The position numbers were made by a program, and so were the translations under genes. DNA of 15,148 nt from CAYFVU01 sp964594775. Lineage in GTDB: Bacteria > Spirochaetota > Spirochaetia > DSM-16054 > Sediminispirochaetaceae. Under the pieces are notes generated by a model. It was not told the DNA's origin and did not search any database. It was given only the letters and a program-made list of their open reading frames with translations. Numbering within the stretch: position 1 is the stretch's first letter; each line of letters opens with the position of its first letter. Shown here one piece after another: positions 6,457-14,005 of the stretch. The stretch is taken from the NCBI GenBank assembly GCA_964594775.1, contig CAZQNO010000062.1, positions 1 to 15,148 of the forward strand. Reading direction: 5' to 3'.

Positions 6457-7256
6457 TGACCCTAAAAGAAGAATTTTCCCTGCAGAGACTCTATTTCTGT
6501 CTAAGACGGGATATGAAACCCAATTCCCGCTCCTCCTTTGTAATACTCGGGGCGGCGGCGGGCTTTCTCCTGATAATCTCTGCCCTCGACATACTTGTGG
6601 GCGACGCGTCTGCCGACTTTCATCAGGGGATCTTCTACCCCATTCTCATAGTCGGCGGTTTCGTCTTTACCAGCGGTATATTCAAAGAAATGCACGGCAA
6701 AGGGACAAATTTGCCCTATCTCATGCTGCCGGCCTCGGCTCTGGAGAAGGTCATCAGCCGGCTCCTCTTGGTGAGTCTAGGATGGGTCCTCTTTTCGATT
6801 GTCTGGTACACCCTGTATTCGGCTCTGTCGGAAGGAATCAACATGATCCTCTTCGGAAAATCTCACCCGGTCTTTCATCCCTTCAACGGGGATGTGTGGA
6901 AAGCCGCAGCTCATTACACGGTGATGCAGTCGTTCTTTCTGCTGGGGGCGGTCTTCTTCCGGAAGCTCCACTTCTTCAAGACCCTCCTCACCCTGGCGGC
7001 CTTCACCATACTTGCCTCTCTCTTCGCTATGCTGATGATGAGGATAGTATTCGCCGGTTACGTAGAGGGATCGCTTTTCATCGACAGGGGAGAGGGCTTC
7101 GACGCCTCCATGCACATTCTCGGTCGGCAGATGGAGGAACTCGGCCGAACCTTCCTTCCCCTGTTGAAGATTCTCTACTGGATGGTTTTCCCTCTGTTCA
7201 GCTGGGTTTTGGTGTATATCCGATTCAAAGAGGTGGAGATAAAAGATGGAGTTTAA
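6456..7256 (+). CDS. Multi-spanning membrane protein, probable ABC transporter permease
   Basis: The start is ATG 6456-6458, sharing one base with the stop of the ATPase gene and preceded by GGAGG at 6442-6446, giving 266 residues. An open frame extends further upstream but overlaps the ATPase gene and has no matching ribosome binding site. Six hydrophobic stretches are visible, starting with SFVILGAAAGFLLIISALDI, then near GIFYPILIVGGFVF, LLLVSLGWVLFSIVWY, MQSFFLLGAVFF, LTLAAFTILASLFAMLMM and ILYWMVFPLFSWVLVY. The N-terminus is charged and cytoplasmic. No family motif was recognised, and its role as the permease partner of the upstream ATPase follows from gene order and topology. It overlaps the next gene by 11 nt, so translation is probably coupled. 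Confidence 0.8.
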   Translation: MTLKEEFSLQRLYFCLRRDMKPNSRSSFVILGAAAGFLLIISALDILVGDASADFHQGIFYPILIVGGFVFTSGIFKEMHGKGTNLPYLMLPASALEKVISRLLLVSLGWVLFSIVWYTLYSALSEGINMILFGKSHPVFHPFNGDVWKAAAHYTVMQSFFLLGAVFFRKLHFFKTLLTLAAFTILASLFAMLMMRIVFAGYVEGSLFIDRGEGFDASMHILGRQMEELGRTFLPLLKILYWMVFPLFSWVLVYIRFKEVEIKDGV

Positions 7257-7635
7257 CGACAATCGTCCCATCTACCTGCAGATAGCCGATCTGGTGATGG
7301 AGAAGATCATCACCGCCACGTGGCAGGCCCACGACAGGATACCTTCGGTGCGGGAACTGGCGGTATCCCTGGAGGTGAATCCGAACACGGTCATGCACGC
7401 TTACACCTTTTTGCAGGAGCAGGGGATCGTCTACAACCGCCGCGGCATCGGCTACCATGTGGCGGAAAACGGCGGCTCGGGGGCGAAAAAACTGAAGCGC
7501 AGCGAGTTTGTAAAGGGAGAGTTGCCGAGGATCTTTCGCACCATGAAAGTTCTCGATATCGAAGCGGATGAAATGAAAAAGATGTACGAAGAGTACATGA
7601 GCAACATGGAGGAAATATATGAAAACGAGCAGTAA
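7246..7635 (+). CDS. GntR-family transcriptional regulator, YtrA subfamily
   Basis: This 129-residue DNA-binding protein contains a GntR winged helix-turn-helix: RPIYLQIADLV (7-17), recognition region IPSVRELAVSLEVNPNTV (32-49) and the wing RRGIGYHV. After the DNA-binding domain there are only about 50 residues, too few for a FadR or UTRA effector domain; a short helical tail rich in Met, Glu and Lys is typical of the YtrA subfamily and serves dimerisation. A GAGGTGGAG sequence (7230-7238) precedes the ATG. The gene overlaps its neighbours on both sides and so is co-expressed with the ABC genes. It is the natural candidate to bind the inverted repeat at 5535-5558 and repress its own operon. 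The inducing signal is unknown. Confidence 0.9.
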   Translation: MEFNDNRPIYLQIADLVMEKIITATWQAHDRIPSVRELAVSLEVNPNTVMHAYTFLQEQGIVYNRRGIGYHVAENGGSGAKKLKRSEFVKGELPRIFRTMKVLDIEADEMKKMYEEYMSNMEEIYENEQ

Positions 7636-7843
7636 GATACTCTTGGCTGCGGCGGGAGCCGTGTTCATAATTATCGCCTTGGGTATTGTCGGCATGAGGT
7701 TCTATGTGGACCGTTTTATAGAGAAAACAGGAGTAGAGTGGTCCGAAGAGGATGTCACCGGTTCGGTCACCTATTACGGCGAGGTGAGAGAGCAGAGCCG
7801 CTCGACCGAGGGTATCGTGGAGGTGAAGCGGAAAGGCCGGTAG
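7619..7843 (+). CDS. Small single-helix membrane protein of unknown function
   Basis: This 74-residue protein has a short basic N-terminus (MKTSSK), one hydrophobic segment (about 7-28) and a polar, Glu/Arg/Ser/Val-rich tail ending KRKGR. The positive-inside rule suggests the tail faces the periplasm. There is no lipobox. GGAGG at 7608-7612 lies six nt before the ATG, and the gene overlaps the regulator gene by 17 nt, so it is real and coupled to the operon. No family recognised. It could be an accessory or sensor subunit of the ABC transporter, or the remnant of a larger envelope protein of the kind sometimes found in such operons. No frame continues past the stop codon. Confidence 0.75.
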   Translation: MKTSSKILLAAAGAVFIIIALGIVGMRFYVDRFIEKTGVEWSEEDVTGSVTYYGEVREQSRSTEGIVEVKRKGR

Positions 7844-7850
7844 ACCGGCC
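7835..7850 (+). terminator. GC hairpin enclosing the stop codon of the operon's last gene
   Basis: GGCCGG, loop TAGA, CCGGCC is a perfect six-base-pair stem. The loop contains the TAG stop codon of the 74-residue protein. It is followed by A residues rather than T residues on the plus strand, so alone it is not a standard intrinsic terminator. It may stabilise the message 3' end together with the longer hairpin that follows. Confidence 0.45.
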
Positions 7851-7858
7851 GCCCTGAA

Positions 7859-7904
7859 AAAATTCACAAAAAGGCAAGAAATTTCTTGCTTTTTTGTGAA
7901 TTTT
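7859..7904. terminator. 46-nt near-perfect A/T-rich hairpin, probable bidirectional terminator
   Basis: Left arm 7859-7881 and right arm 7882-7904 are complementary at all positions except one G-T pair (7873/7890); allowing a four-base AATT loop leaves about 21 stem pairs. The right arm holds a run of six T (7890-7895) and ends in TTTT, so a U-rich 3' side exists for plus-strand termination. It closes the ABC/GntR operon and lies 20 nt before the HD-GYP gene. Confidence 0.65.
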
Positions 7905-7914
7905 GAGTTATTAA
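7886..7914 (+). promoter_or_regulatory. Possible promoter of the HD-GYP gene, nested in the terminator arm
   Basis: TTGCTT (7886-7891) and TATTAA (7909-7914) are 17 bp apart. The -35 box would lie in the right arm of the long hairpin, and transcription would start near 7921, only about four bases before the GTG start codon. The -10 match is moderate (TATTAA) and the A/T-rich context makes chance matches likely. Confidence 0.3.
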
Positions 7915-7924
7915 TTACCGTGAA

Positions 7925-9754
7925 GTGGCATCTGAAACAATAGTCTTTCCCAGTATTTTTCTCAACGTCCTTGAAGAGGTATCGGAGGGAATCCTCATCC
8001 TCAATGAGGATGGAGAGCTTCTCTTTTTCAACGAGGTCTTTCTCAAGATCATCCACGGACGGGCGGAAGAGATATTGGGAAACGAGAAGAGCTTCTTGGA
8101 AAAACTCAATCTTTCCCTTCCCCCGGCGGAAGGAGTTTCACAGGTTAGCTTTAGCGATGTGGATAAGGTCGAACACCCGCTTCGTCTCAAGAGTCTCTCC
8201 GTGGAAGCCCAGAACGGCTACTACTACCTCATCAGCGTGCGAGAGCTGGGACAGAACGAGCTCGTCGAAGATTATAAGGCCCACTACGATCTGCTGCTGC
8301 GTAATGTGGGAGATCCGCTTTTAAACGCCTCCTTAGAAGGGACGATAAGCACCGCCAATCCCGCTTTCTTTTCCGCCTTAGGCTATAAGGAGGGAGAGGT
8401 GCTGCCCTCTTTGACCGAAATGTACGTCTATCGGGACGATCTCGATGAGAAGATTCAGCGTCTCCTCAAGGACGGCTCGGTCTACAATCTCGAGGCCCAT
8501 CTCTATGCGAAGGACGGCCTCATCAAACGGGTGCTGGATAACTCATGGCTGATATACGATGAAGAGGGTGTGGTTAAGGGCTATGCCGCACACTTTCACG
8601 ATATAACCTATCTGAAGAATCTCGAATCCCGTCTTAAAATATCGGAACGGAACTTCACCATTCTCTTCGATACCATTCTCTCCTCCGTCCTCATTTTCGA
8701 TCCCAACGGACGGATCCTCAATCTCAACTCCGCCGCCGAACGGATCTATGGGCTGGAGTGGGAGGCTCTGGTGGGAGAACACTACGACGAGGTCCTTCGG
8801 TATGACAAGAATACACCGAGATTCGCAAAGATAGTCGAACAGGTGAAGCGGGGAGAGGGGACCTATTACCTGAGCGAGGTTCCCCGCCGCAAGAGCAACG
8901 GGGAACCCATTTTTACCTTTGCGATTTTTACCGAGATCAGGGACATCGCCGGAGAGGTAATCGCCTATTCTTTGGCCGAAAAGGACCTCACCGAGCGCGT
9001 TCACTTGGAAAATAAATTGAGAGACTCCTTCAAGGAGATCAAGGATACCAGGTCTGCCGCCATTATCGGCTTCGCGAAATTGACGGAGTACCGGGATAAG
9101 GATACGGGAAAGCATCTGGAGCGGATACGTGAATATACCCGTCTGCTCGCCCTTACCCTCCGGGAGCTGCCGAAGTATCGGGACTACATAAGCGAGGAAT
9201 ATATAGAAGACCTGACCCTCTCTTCGATCCTCCACGATGTGGGAAAGATCGGTATCGAGGACAATATTCTTCTCAAGCCGGGTAAGCTGGATATAGTGGA
9301 ATTCGACAGAATCAAGACTCACGCCTCCCTCGGGAGGGAAGCCTTAGACGTGGTGGAGAGCAAACTGAAAAAAAAGTCCTTCCTCACCCTTGGGAAGGAG
9401 ATAGCCATGTATCACCATGAATACTGGGACGGCAGCGGCTACCCCAAGGGGCTCAAGGGCGAGGAGATCCCCCTCTCTGCGAGGATAGTCGCAATCGCCG
9501 ATGTCTACGATGCGCTGACGAGCAAGCGGCCCTACAAGGAGGCCTTCGGCCACGAAGAAGCCGTAGACCTGATAGAACAGGCCCGGGGTACCCAATTCGA
9601 CCCCGATATCGTAGACGCCTTTATGAAGAACCACGAGGTCTTCGAGCGGATCCGCCGCTTCATCGATTTCGAGGAGAATCCCGAGACCATAGATTCACTG
9701 ATAGAAAATACGGTGCAGTTTCCCCTGGAGGATGAGGAGGGCGGGGAAACTTAG
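7925..9754 (+). CDS. PAS-domain HD-GYP protein, probable cyclic di-GMP phosphodiesterase
   Basis: This 609-residue soluble protein has three PAS-like sensor domains (about 10-100, 120-235 and 240-365), a short helical linker and an HD-GYP domain (about 380-580). The HD-GYP motifs are complete: DKDTGKHLER with H397, HDVGKIG with H437/D438, and HHEYWDGSGYP (497-507) with the GYP triplet that separates these enzymes from other HD hydrolases. The family hydrolyses cyclic di-GMP to GMP using a two- or three-metal centre. No membrane helix, receiver or GGDEF domain is present, so the input is probably cytosolic, through a ligand or cofactor bound by the PAS domains. The start is GTG; an in-frame stop lies at 7904-7906 and the first PAS begins within about ten residues, so the start is well bounded, although no Shine-Dalgarno sequence precedes it. 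Confidence 0.9.
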   Translation: MASETIVFPSIFLNVLEEVSEGILILNEDGELLFFNEVFLKIIHGRAEEILGNEKSFLEKLNLSLPPAEGVSQVSFSDVDKVEHPLRLKSLSVEAQNGYYYLISVRELGQNELVEDYKAHYDLLLRNVGDPLLNASLEGTISTANPAFFSALGYKEGEVLPSLTEMYVYRDDLDEKIQRLLKDGSVYNLEAHLYAKDGLIKRVLDNSWLIYDEEGVVKGYAAHFHDITYLKNLESRLKISERNFTILFDTILSSVLIFDPNGRILNLNSAAERIYGLEWEALVGEHYDEVLRYDKNTPRFAKIVEQVKRGEGTYYLSEVPRRKSNGEPIFTFAIFTEIRDIAGEVIAYSLAEKDLTERVHLENKLRDSFKEIKDTRSAAIIGFAKLTEYRDKDTGKHLERIREYTRLLALTLRELPKYRDYISEEYIEDLTLSSILHDVGKIGIEDNILLKPGKLDIVEFDRIKTHASLGREALDVVESKLKKKSFLTLGKEIAMYHHEYWDGSGYPKGLKGEEIPLSARIVAIADVYDALTSKRPYKEAFGHEEAVDLIEQARGTQFDPDIVDAFMKNHEVFERIRRFIDFEENPETIDSLIENTVQFPLEDEEGGET

Positions 9755-9804
9755 AAAAAGCAGTTTAGAGACAGTCTGTGGAAAAATGCTCCGCGGACAA
9801 TCGA

Positions 9805-9832
9805 CCGGTCAAACAATCGGCCGAAAGACCGG
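9805..9832. other. Hairpin between the HD-GYP and TRAP genes
   Basis: CCGGTC (9805-9810) and GACCGG (9827-9832) can pair over a 16-base loop, and the loop contains a competing GCCG/CGGC pairing. No T-run follows directly. It may contribute to termination after the HD-GYP gene, but nothing else supports that. Confidence 0.25.
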
Positions 9833-9847
9833 CTTATCGCCCTCTTC

Positions 9848-9876
9848 TTGATTTCAATAATGAATTATAGGATACT
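9848..9876 (+). promoter_or_regulatory. Possible promoter of the TRAP operon
   Basis: TTGATT (9848-9853) and GATACT (9871-9876) are 17 bp apart in an A/T-rich stretch. The -10 matches the consensus at four of six positions. The expected start of transcription (about 9883) falls on the first in-frame ATG (9882), so if correct the message begins at, or about 11 nt before, the start codon. Confidence 0.3.
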
Positions 9877-9881
9877 TAGTC

Positions 9882-10907
9882 ATGATAGTTTCAATGAACA
9901 AACGTGTAGTCGTGTTTTTATCCCTTATCTTTTTCCTGTGCACGTCCTTTTCCGCTTCGGGACGGCCCATAGAAGTGAGAATGGGCAGCGTGGCGCCGGA
10001 TAACAGCATCTACTCCGAGCTTCTCCGTGAGCTTGCGGCAAAGTGGCACGAAATCTCCGACGGAGAGGTGCAGCTGAAGATCTACTTCTCCGGCTTTCAA
10101 GACGATGCAGATCTCATCCGTAAGATCCGGATCAAGCAGCTCCATGCGGGAGTGGTCACCGGCTTCGGGCTGCAGGACCTCTACCCCAACGTCTTGGCCC
10201 TCAGCATTCCCAGTCTCATTCAAACGGACGAGGAATTGTCCTACGTTTTGGAAAAAATAACTCCCGAGGCCCAGAGGGGTTTCAACAGAAAGCAGTTCGA
10301 GCTCCTCTCCTGGTCGCAGGCGGGATGGGTCTACTTCTTTGCCCGAAAGCCGGTGGTGTACCCGCGGGACTTGGATAAACAGTCCCTTGCATCGGCCGGC
10401 ACCGGATCGGCGGCGGATCTGCTGAACGTCTTCAAGCAGATCGGTTTTCGTGCGGTTCCCGTTTCGATAAGCGAGACTCTCCCCGCCCTGGCAAGCGGCA
10501 TGGCCGACGCGGTCTATGCGACGCCCATCGCCGTGGCGGCGGGACAGTGGTTCGGGGTAACGAAACACATGACCGACATGCCTATTGCTCCCTTTGTCGG
10601 CGGAATCGTATTTTCTCAGCAGGCCTGGCGACGCATTCCCGAGGATCTGCGGCCCCGACTCAAAGCCGCCGTGGAGCGCATCGCCGAAGAGCTCAACAGA
10701 GAGCTTGCGGCCCTGGAAAACGAGGCGATAAGAGAAATGAAGAAACGGGGACTTACGATCCACTCCGTACCTCCCGCCGCCGAGGCCGCGTGGGATCGGC
10801 GTTTTGAAAAAGCGGTAAAATGGGCCGCCGGCAATGTGTACGACCGGGATTTCGTCGAAATGGTCGAGGAACATCTGCGGGAGTATCGTTGGGAGCACTC
10901 GCGCTGA
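9882..10907 (+). CDS. TRAP transporter periplasmic solute-binding protein (DctP family)
   Basis: This 341-residue protein has a signal peptide (MNKRVVVFLSLIFFL..., probably cleaved after SASG, residue 27) and a mature DctP fold beginning IEVRMGSVAP. Family landmarks include LIRKIRIKQLHAGVVTGFGL, ALSIPSLI, SWSQAGWVYFFARKPV and FVGGIVFSQQAWRRIP. It delivers a ligand to the membrane permease encoded just downstream. In carboxylate-binding TRAP proteins an arginine follows the DLxGxKxR motif; here the region reads YPRDLDKQSLASAGT (160-174) with no Arg at that place. The protein looks closer to the Treponema TatP type, so the ligand is probably not a simple carboxylate. Start: ATG 9882 has a weak AGGA nine nt upstream; ATG 9894 would give a cleaner signal peptide. 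The stop lies two bases before the permease ATG. Confidence 0.9.
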   Translation: MIVSMNKRVVVFLSLIFFLCTSFSASGRPIEVRMGSVAPDNSIYSELLRELAAKWHEISDGEVQLKIYFSGFQDDADLIRKIRIKQLHAGVVTGFGLQDLYPNVLALSIPSLIQTDEELSYVLEKITPEAQRGFNRKQFELLSWSQAGWVYFFARKPVVYPRDLDKQSLASAGTGSAADLLNVFKQIGFRAVPVSISETLPALASGMADAVYATPIAVAAGQWFGVTKHMTDMPIAPFVGGIVFSQQAWRRIPEDLRPRLKAAVERIAEELNRELAALENEAIREMKKRGLTIHSVPPAAEAAWDRRFEKAVKWAAGNVYDRDFVEMVEEHLREYRWEHSR

Positions 10908-10909
10908 TC

Positions 10910-12793
10910 ATGACGAAGATCCTCCGATCCCTCGATCGTTTCGAAAAGAGCCTGAACTACCTCTTTCTCATTCTTCTCACCCTCTTTCCCGTGGTCGAAG
11001 TACTCCTCCGGCTCTTCTTTCATACCGGGATTTCCAACTCCGCAAACTACATCTACCACCTCGTTTTTCTCCTCACCTTTTTAGGAGGGGCCTACACGGC
11101 GAGAGACGAGGACCATCTGGCGATTATGGTGGGCATGGAGCTCCTCTCCGGGAGGGAGAAGCTGAAAAACCGTGTTATCACGCTGCGGATCCACATCTCC
11201 GCCGCTGTCGCGGTAAGCTTCCTGTTTTCCAGTCTCTCCTTTCTCTTTCTCGCCTTCGACGGGTCGATAAGGGTGGGCTTCATACCTGCGCAGTTGTTGA
11301 TACTCTTCATGCCCATAGGCTTCCTCCTCATTTCCTGGCGTTTTCTCTCTCATGCACCTGCAGGCAGGTGGTATCGGACGGCCGCCTTCCTCGGTATCGC
11401 AAGCGGCATAGTGCTCTCCTATTCGGCCGTATATAATCTCCTCTTCTTCTTCTTTCCCGGTCTGCCCCTCTTTTTCGACGATCTCCTCTCCCTCTGGTTC
11501 GTAATTATACGGCCGCTGTCGCTGATTTGTATCCTCCTTCTCATGGTAACGGCCCTCTTCGGCACTCCTCTCTTCATCGTCCTTGGGGGTATCGCTCTGC
11601 TGCTCTTCGCCCGCACGGGAGGAGCCCTCGAGTCGGTTCCCAACGAGGCCTACGCAATGCTTATTAGCGAGACGATTCCGGTGATCCCTCTCTTCACCTT
11701 CGCCGGCTTTATCCTCTCGGAAAGCCGGGCCGGGGAGCGTTTGGTCGCCCTCTTTCGGGGACTCTTCGGCTGGATTCCTGGAGGACAGATAATCGCGGCG
11801 GTCCTCGTCTCTACCTTTTTCACCACCTTTACCGGTGCTTCGGGGGTAACGATTCTCGCCCTCGGCGGAGTCCTCTACGTGGTTCTCCATAAGGAGGGGC
11901 CCTTCGGCGACGATTTCACCACCGGTTTTCTCACCGCCTCGGGGAGCGTAGGCTTTCTCTTTCCTCCCAGCCTCCCCATCATACTCTACGCGGTGGTGGC
12001 CCGGATAAGCATAATCGATATGTTCGTCGGGGGCTTCATTCCGGGAATCATCGTGATGACGGCGATGGTCCTCATCGGGGTGGTGGTGGCCAAGAGGAAC
12101 AGGGTCCCTGCGGTCCCCTTTAAGGGAAAGGAGGTGGTCAAAGGAATACGGAGCTCAATTTGGGAGATCCTGCTGCCGGCGCTGATCATCCTGCTCTACT
12201 TCTCCGGCACCGCCAGCCTCATAGAGACCGCTTCTTTTTCCGTAGTGTACATCTTCGTGGTGGAGGTTTTTATACAGCGGGAGGTTGCCCTGCGGGACCT
12301 CCCCTCAATAGCCCTGAAGTCTCTCCCGATCATCGGCGGGGTTCTGATTATTCTCGCCCTCAGCCGCGGACTCTCCTACTACATCATAGATGCAGAGGTT
12401 CCTCTGCGGCTGACCGAGTGGATCGCCGCCCACATCGATTCGCGATTCGTCTTTCTCATCCTGCTGAACATCGCCCTCATCATCACCGGCTGCTTCATGG
12501 ACATCTTTTCGGCGATCATGGTGGTGGCCCCTCTCATTATTCCGATCGGCGCCCACTTCGGCATCAATCCCGTCCACCTCGGCATCATTTTCCTGGCAAA
12601 TCTCGAGTTGGGCTTCATGACGCCGCCGGTGGGACTCAATCTCTTTCTCGCCGGCTACCGCTTCAACAAACCCCTCACGCGGATCTACCGCAACGTAGTA
12701 CCTTTCTTTCTCCTGCAGCTGGCGGCTCTCTTGGTCATAACCTACGTGCCCCCTTTTACCACCTTCCTTTTGGACATCGTAAATTTCAAATAG
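10910..12793 (+). CDS. TRAP transporter permease, fused DctQ-DctM subunits
   Basis: This 627-residue membrane protein joins the small four-helix DctQ subunit (about 1-165, with NYIYHLVFLLTFLGGAYTAR and DEDHLAI) to the large DctM subunit (about 200-620). DctM signatures are GFLTASGSVGFLFPPSLP (from 339), GCFMDIFSAIMVVAPLI (from 527) and GFMTPPVGLNLFLAGY (from 568). The protein would have about 16 membrane helices and drive sodium- or proton-coupled uptake of whatever the upstream binding protein carries. ATG 10910 lies two nt after the binding-protein stop and has no close Shine-Dalgarno sequence. An in-frame TTG at 10889, with GGGAG before it, would add seven residues (LGALALI) and overlap the upstream gene. 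The family-like N-terminus (MTKILRSLDRFEK) favours 10910. The two genes form a complete TRAP operon. Confidence 0.93.
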   Translation: MTKILRSLDRFEKSLNYLFLILLTLFPVVEVLLRLFFHTGISNSANYIYHLVFLLTFLGGAYTARDEDHLAIMVGMELLSGREKLKNRVITLRIHISAAVAVSFLFSSLSFLFLAFDGSIRVGFIPAQLLILFMPIGFLLISWRFLSHAPAGRWYRTAAFLGIASGIVLSYSAVYNLLFFFFPGLPLFFDDLLSLWFVIIRPLSLICILLLMVTALFGTPLFIVLGGIALLLFARTGGALESVPNEAYAMLISETIPVIPLFTFAGFILSESRAGERLVALFRGLFGWIPGGQIIAAVLVSTFFTTFTGASGVTILALGGVLYVVLHKEGPFGDDFTTGFLTASGSVGFLFPPSLPIILYAVVARISIIDMFVGGFIPGIIVMTAMVLIGVVVAKRNRVPAVPFKGKEVVKGIRSSIWEILLPALIILLYFSGTASLIETASFSVVYIFVVEVFIQREVALRDLPSIALKSLPIIGGVLIILALSRGLSYYIIDAEVPLRLTEWIAAHIDSRFVFLILLNIALIITGCFMDIFSAIMVVAPLIIPIGAHFGINPVHLGIIFLANLELGFMTPPVGLNLFLAGYRFNKPLTRIYRNVVPFFLLQLAALLVITYVPPFTTFLLDIVNFK

Positions 12794-12848
12794 CTGCTTG
12801 GTATCGACGGGCGGCCTTTTGTGTATCGTGAACGGCAGCCGGCGGGAA
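12794..12848. other. Convergent intergenic gap with no clear terminator
   Basis: The 55 bp between the TRAP permease and the sulfotransferase gene hold only a weak GCTGC...GCAGC pairing over a long loop and a repeated GTATCG word. No stem followed by a T-run was found on either strand, so termination here may depend on Rho or on antisense overlap. Confidence 0.3.
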
Positions 12849-14000
12849 TCAGGAAGCGCTGGAGGAGAGGCGTTTCTTAAAAGAAAAACGCTCGAGAATC
12901 TCTCCATAGTGGTTTAGAACGTATTCTTCGGTGAGCCCGAGATCCTCTATGCTGACCTTCTTGCGAGAACTTTTATGACTGCGTGACCTCTCCGCTTCAT
13001 CGAGGAGCCGTGAGCGAAATTCATCCGATAATGGGTAGCCCAAATTCCGATAGATGGCTTCCACCGTTCCCGCCGGGTCGGCGGTGAGATCGTCGAATTT
13101 AACGATGCTGTAGCGGTCCGGGGGAAGCTTCGCCAGGGCATCGAGGGGATACCGGTAGAAGTGCTTCATCATCTCGAGAAGAAGATTCTGGTAGGGATAC
13201 TGCTGGGGCAGATCGCTGAAGTAGTGCCAGACGAAGGAAAAGAAGTCGAAATTTGACGGCAGTGTGTCGTAGGGATTGCGCACCAGGTAGACGAAGCGGG
13301 CGTCGGGCATCTTGCTGAGGATGCTGTGGATCTTTGCCGATGAGGCGGGATTCTTCGAGAGGTAGCGCCTTCCCCGGCGGTAGTAGATGTGACGCTTGAT
13401 GCAGCGCTCATAGAATTTCATGAATCGCCGCCGCCGCCACTCTTTTACCTTCGTATCGAAGTAGTGGTAGTTCTCATCGTTCGCCTTATACGGATAGAAA
13501 AACCAGCGGTGGATTCCTGCATAAATGAAGAGAAAGAGGCCCTCGTCCTCTTCCTCTTCCATTATCCCAATGGGATGTTTCTTGATGGTTTTTAAAACCC
13601 GCTTCTCCCAGCCGGCGAGGAGTTTTTTGAAGGGATTTCCGAGCCAGGAATCTACCGTCGATATGCCGTGAAAGACCTTTCTTTGGGCGATGGAGGGGGC
13701 GGCGTAGATCTCCCAGCTCTTCATCCCGGAGAACTGCTTCTCGTCCAAGGAGATGAGACGCTGCAGAAAGGTGGTCCCGCTGCGGTAGTTGCCGATGATG
13801 AAGAGGGGACGGTCGATCTTCTGTCTGCTATAGCGGCGGTAGAAGATGTTGTCGATGAGAAAGCCGAGCCAGCCGCTGACGAGTCCTGTAGGATAAATGA
13901 TGAGGAACCAGGCGAGAAAACGAATCCGCTTTGGGCTGAGTTTCACGTGGGCCAGCGAATAGAATACATCCTGCATCAGCCTGCGGAAGAAAAAAGGCAT
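12849..14000 (-). CDS. Sulfotransferase-family protein with N-terminal membrane segment
   Basis: This 383-residue protein has the PAPS-binding signatures of the sulfotransferase superfamily: the 5'-phosphosulfate loop FIIGNYRSGTTFLQRL (67-82) and the 3'-phosphate motif RNPYDTLPS (R241, S249), plus a conserved LSKNP (214-218). These transfer sulfate from 3'-phosphoadenylyl sulfate to a hydroxyl or amine of a sugar, lipid or peptide. A hydrophobic stretch at about 27-50 probably anchors it in or to the inner membrane, suggesting an envelope acceptor. The acceptor is unknown, and no PAPS synthesis gene is in the window. Start: ATG 14000 with AGAGG about 11 nt upstream is preferred over an in-frame GTG at 14024 that lacks a ribosome binding site. 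It converges on the TRAP operon and follows two unknown genes on the same strand. Confidence 0.82.
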   Translation of the reverse strand: MPFFFRRLMQDVFYSLAHVKLSPKRIRFLAWFLIIYPTGLVSGWLGFLIDNIFYRRYSRQKIDRPLFIIGNYRSGTTFLQRLISLDEKQFSGMKSWEIYAAPSIAQRKVFHGISTVDSWLGNPFKKLLAGWEKRVLKTIKKHPIGIMEEEEDEGLFLFIYAGIHRWFFYPYKANDENYHYFDTKVKEWRRRRFMKFYERCIKRHIYYRRGRRYLSKNPASSAKIHSILSKMPDARFVYLVRNPYDTLPSNFDFFSFVWHYFSDLPQQYPYQNLLLEMMKHFYRYPLDALAKLPPDRYSIVKFDDLTADPAGTVEAIYRNLGYPLSDEFRSRLLDEAERSRSHKSSRKKVSIEDLGLTEEYVLNHYGEILERFSFKKRLSSSAS

Positions 14001-14005
14001 ACTAG

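Noticed and set aside
9918..10898. Open frame of 326 codons on the minus strand opposite the TRAP binding protein
   Set aside because: The plus-strand frame has a signal peptide and clear DctP landmarks; the antisense product has none and is low-complexity in Gly, Arg and His.
10820..10909. Longer N-terminus for the TRAP permease
   Set aside because: It lies within the binding-protein gene and is unlike DctQ N-termini; the family-like sequence begins at ATG 10910.
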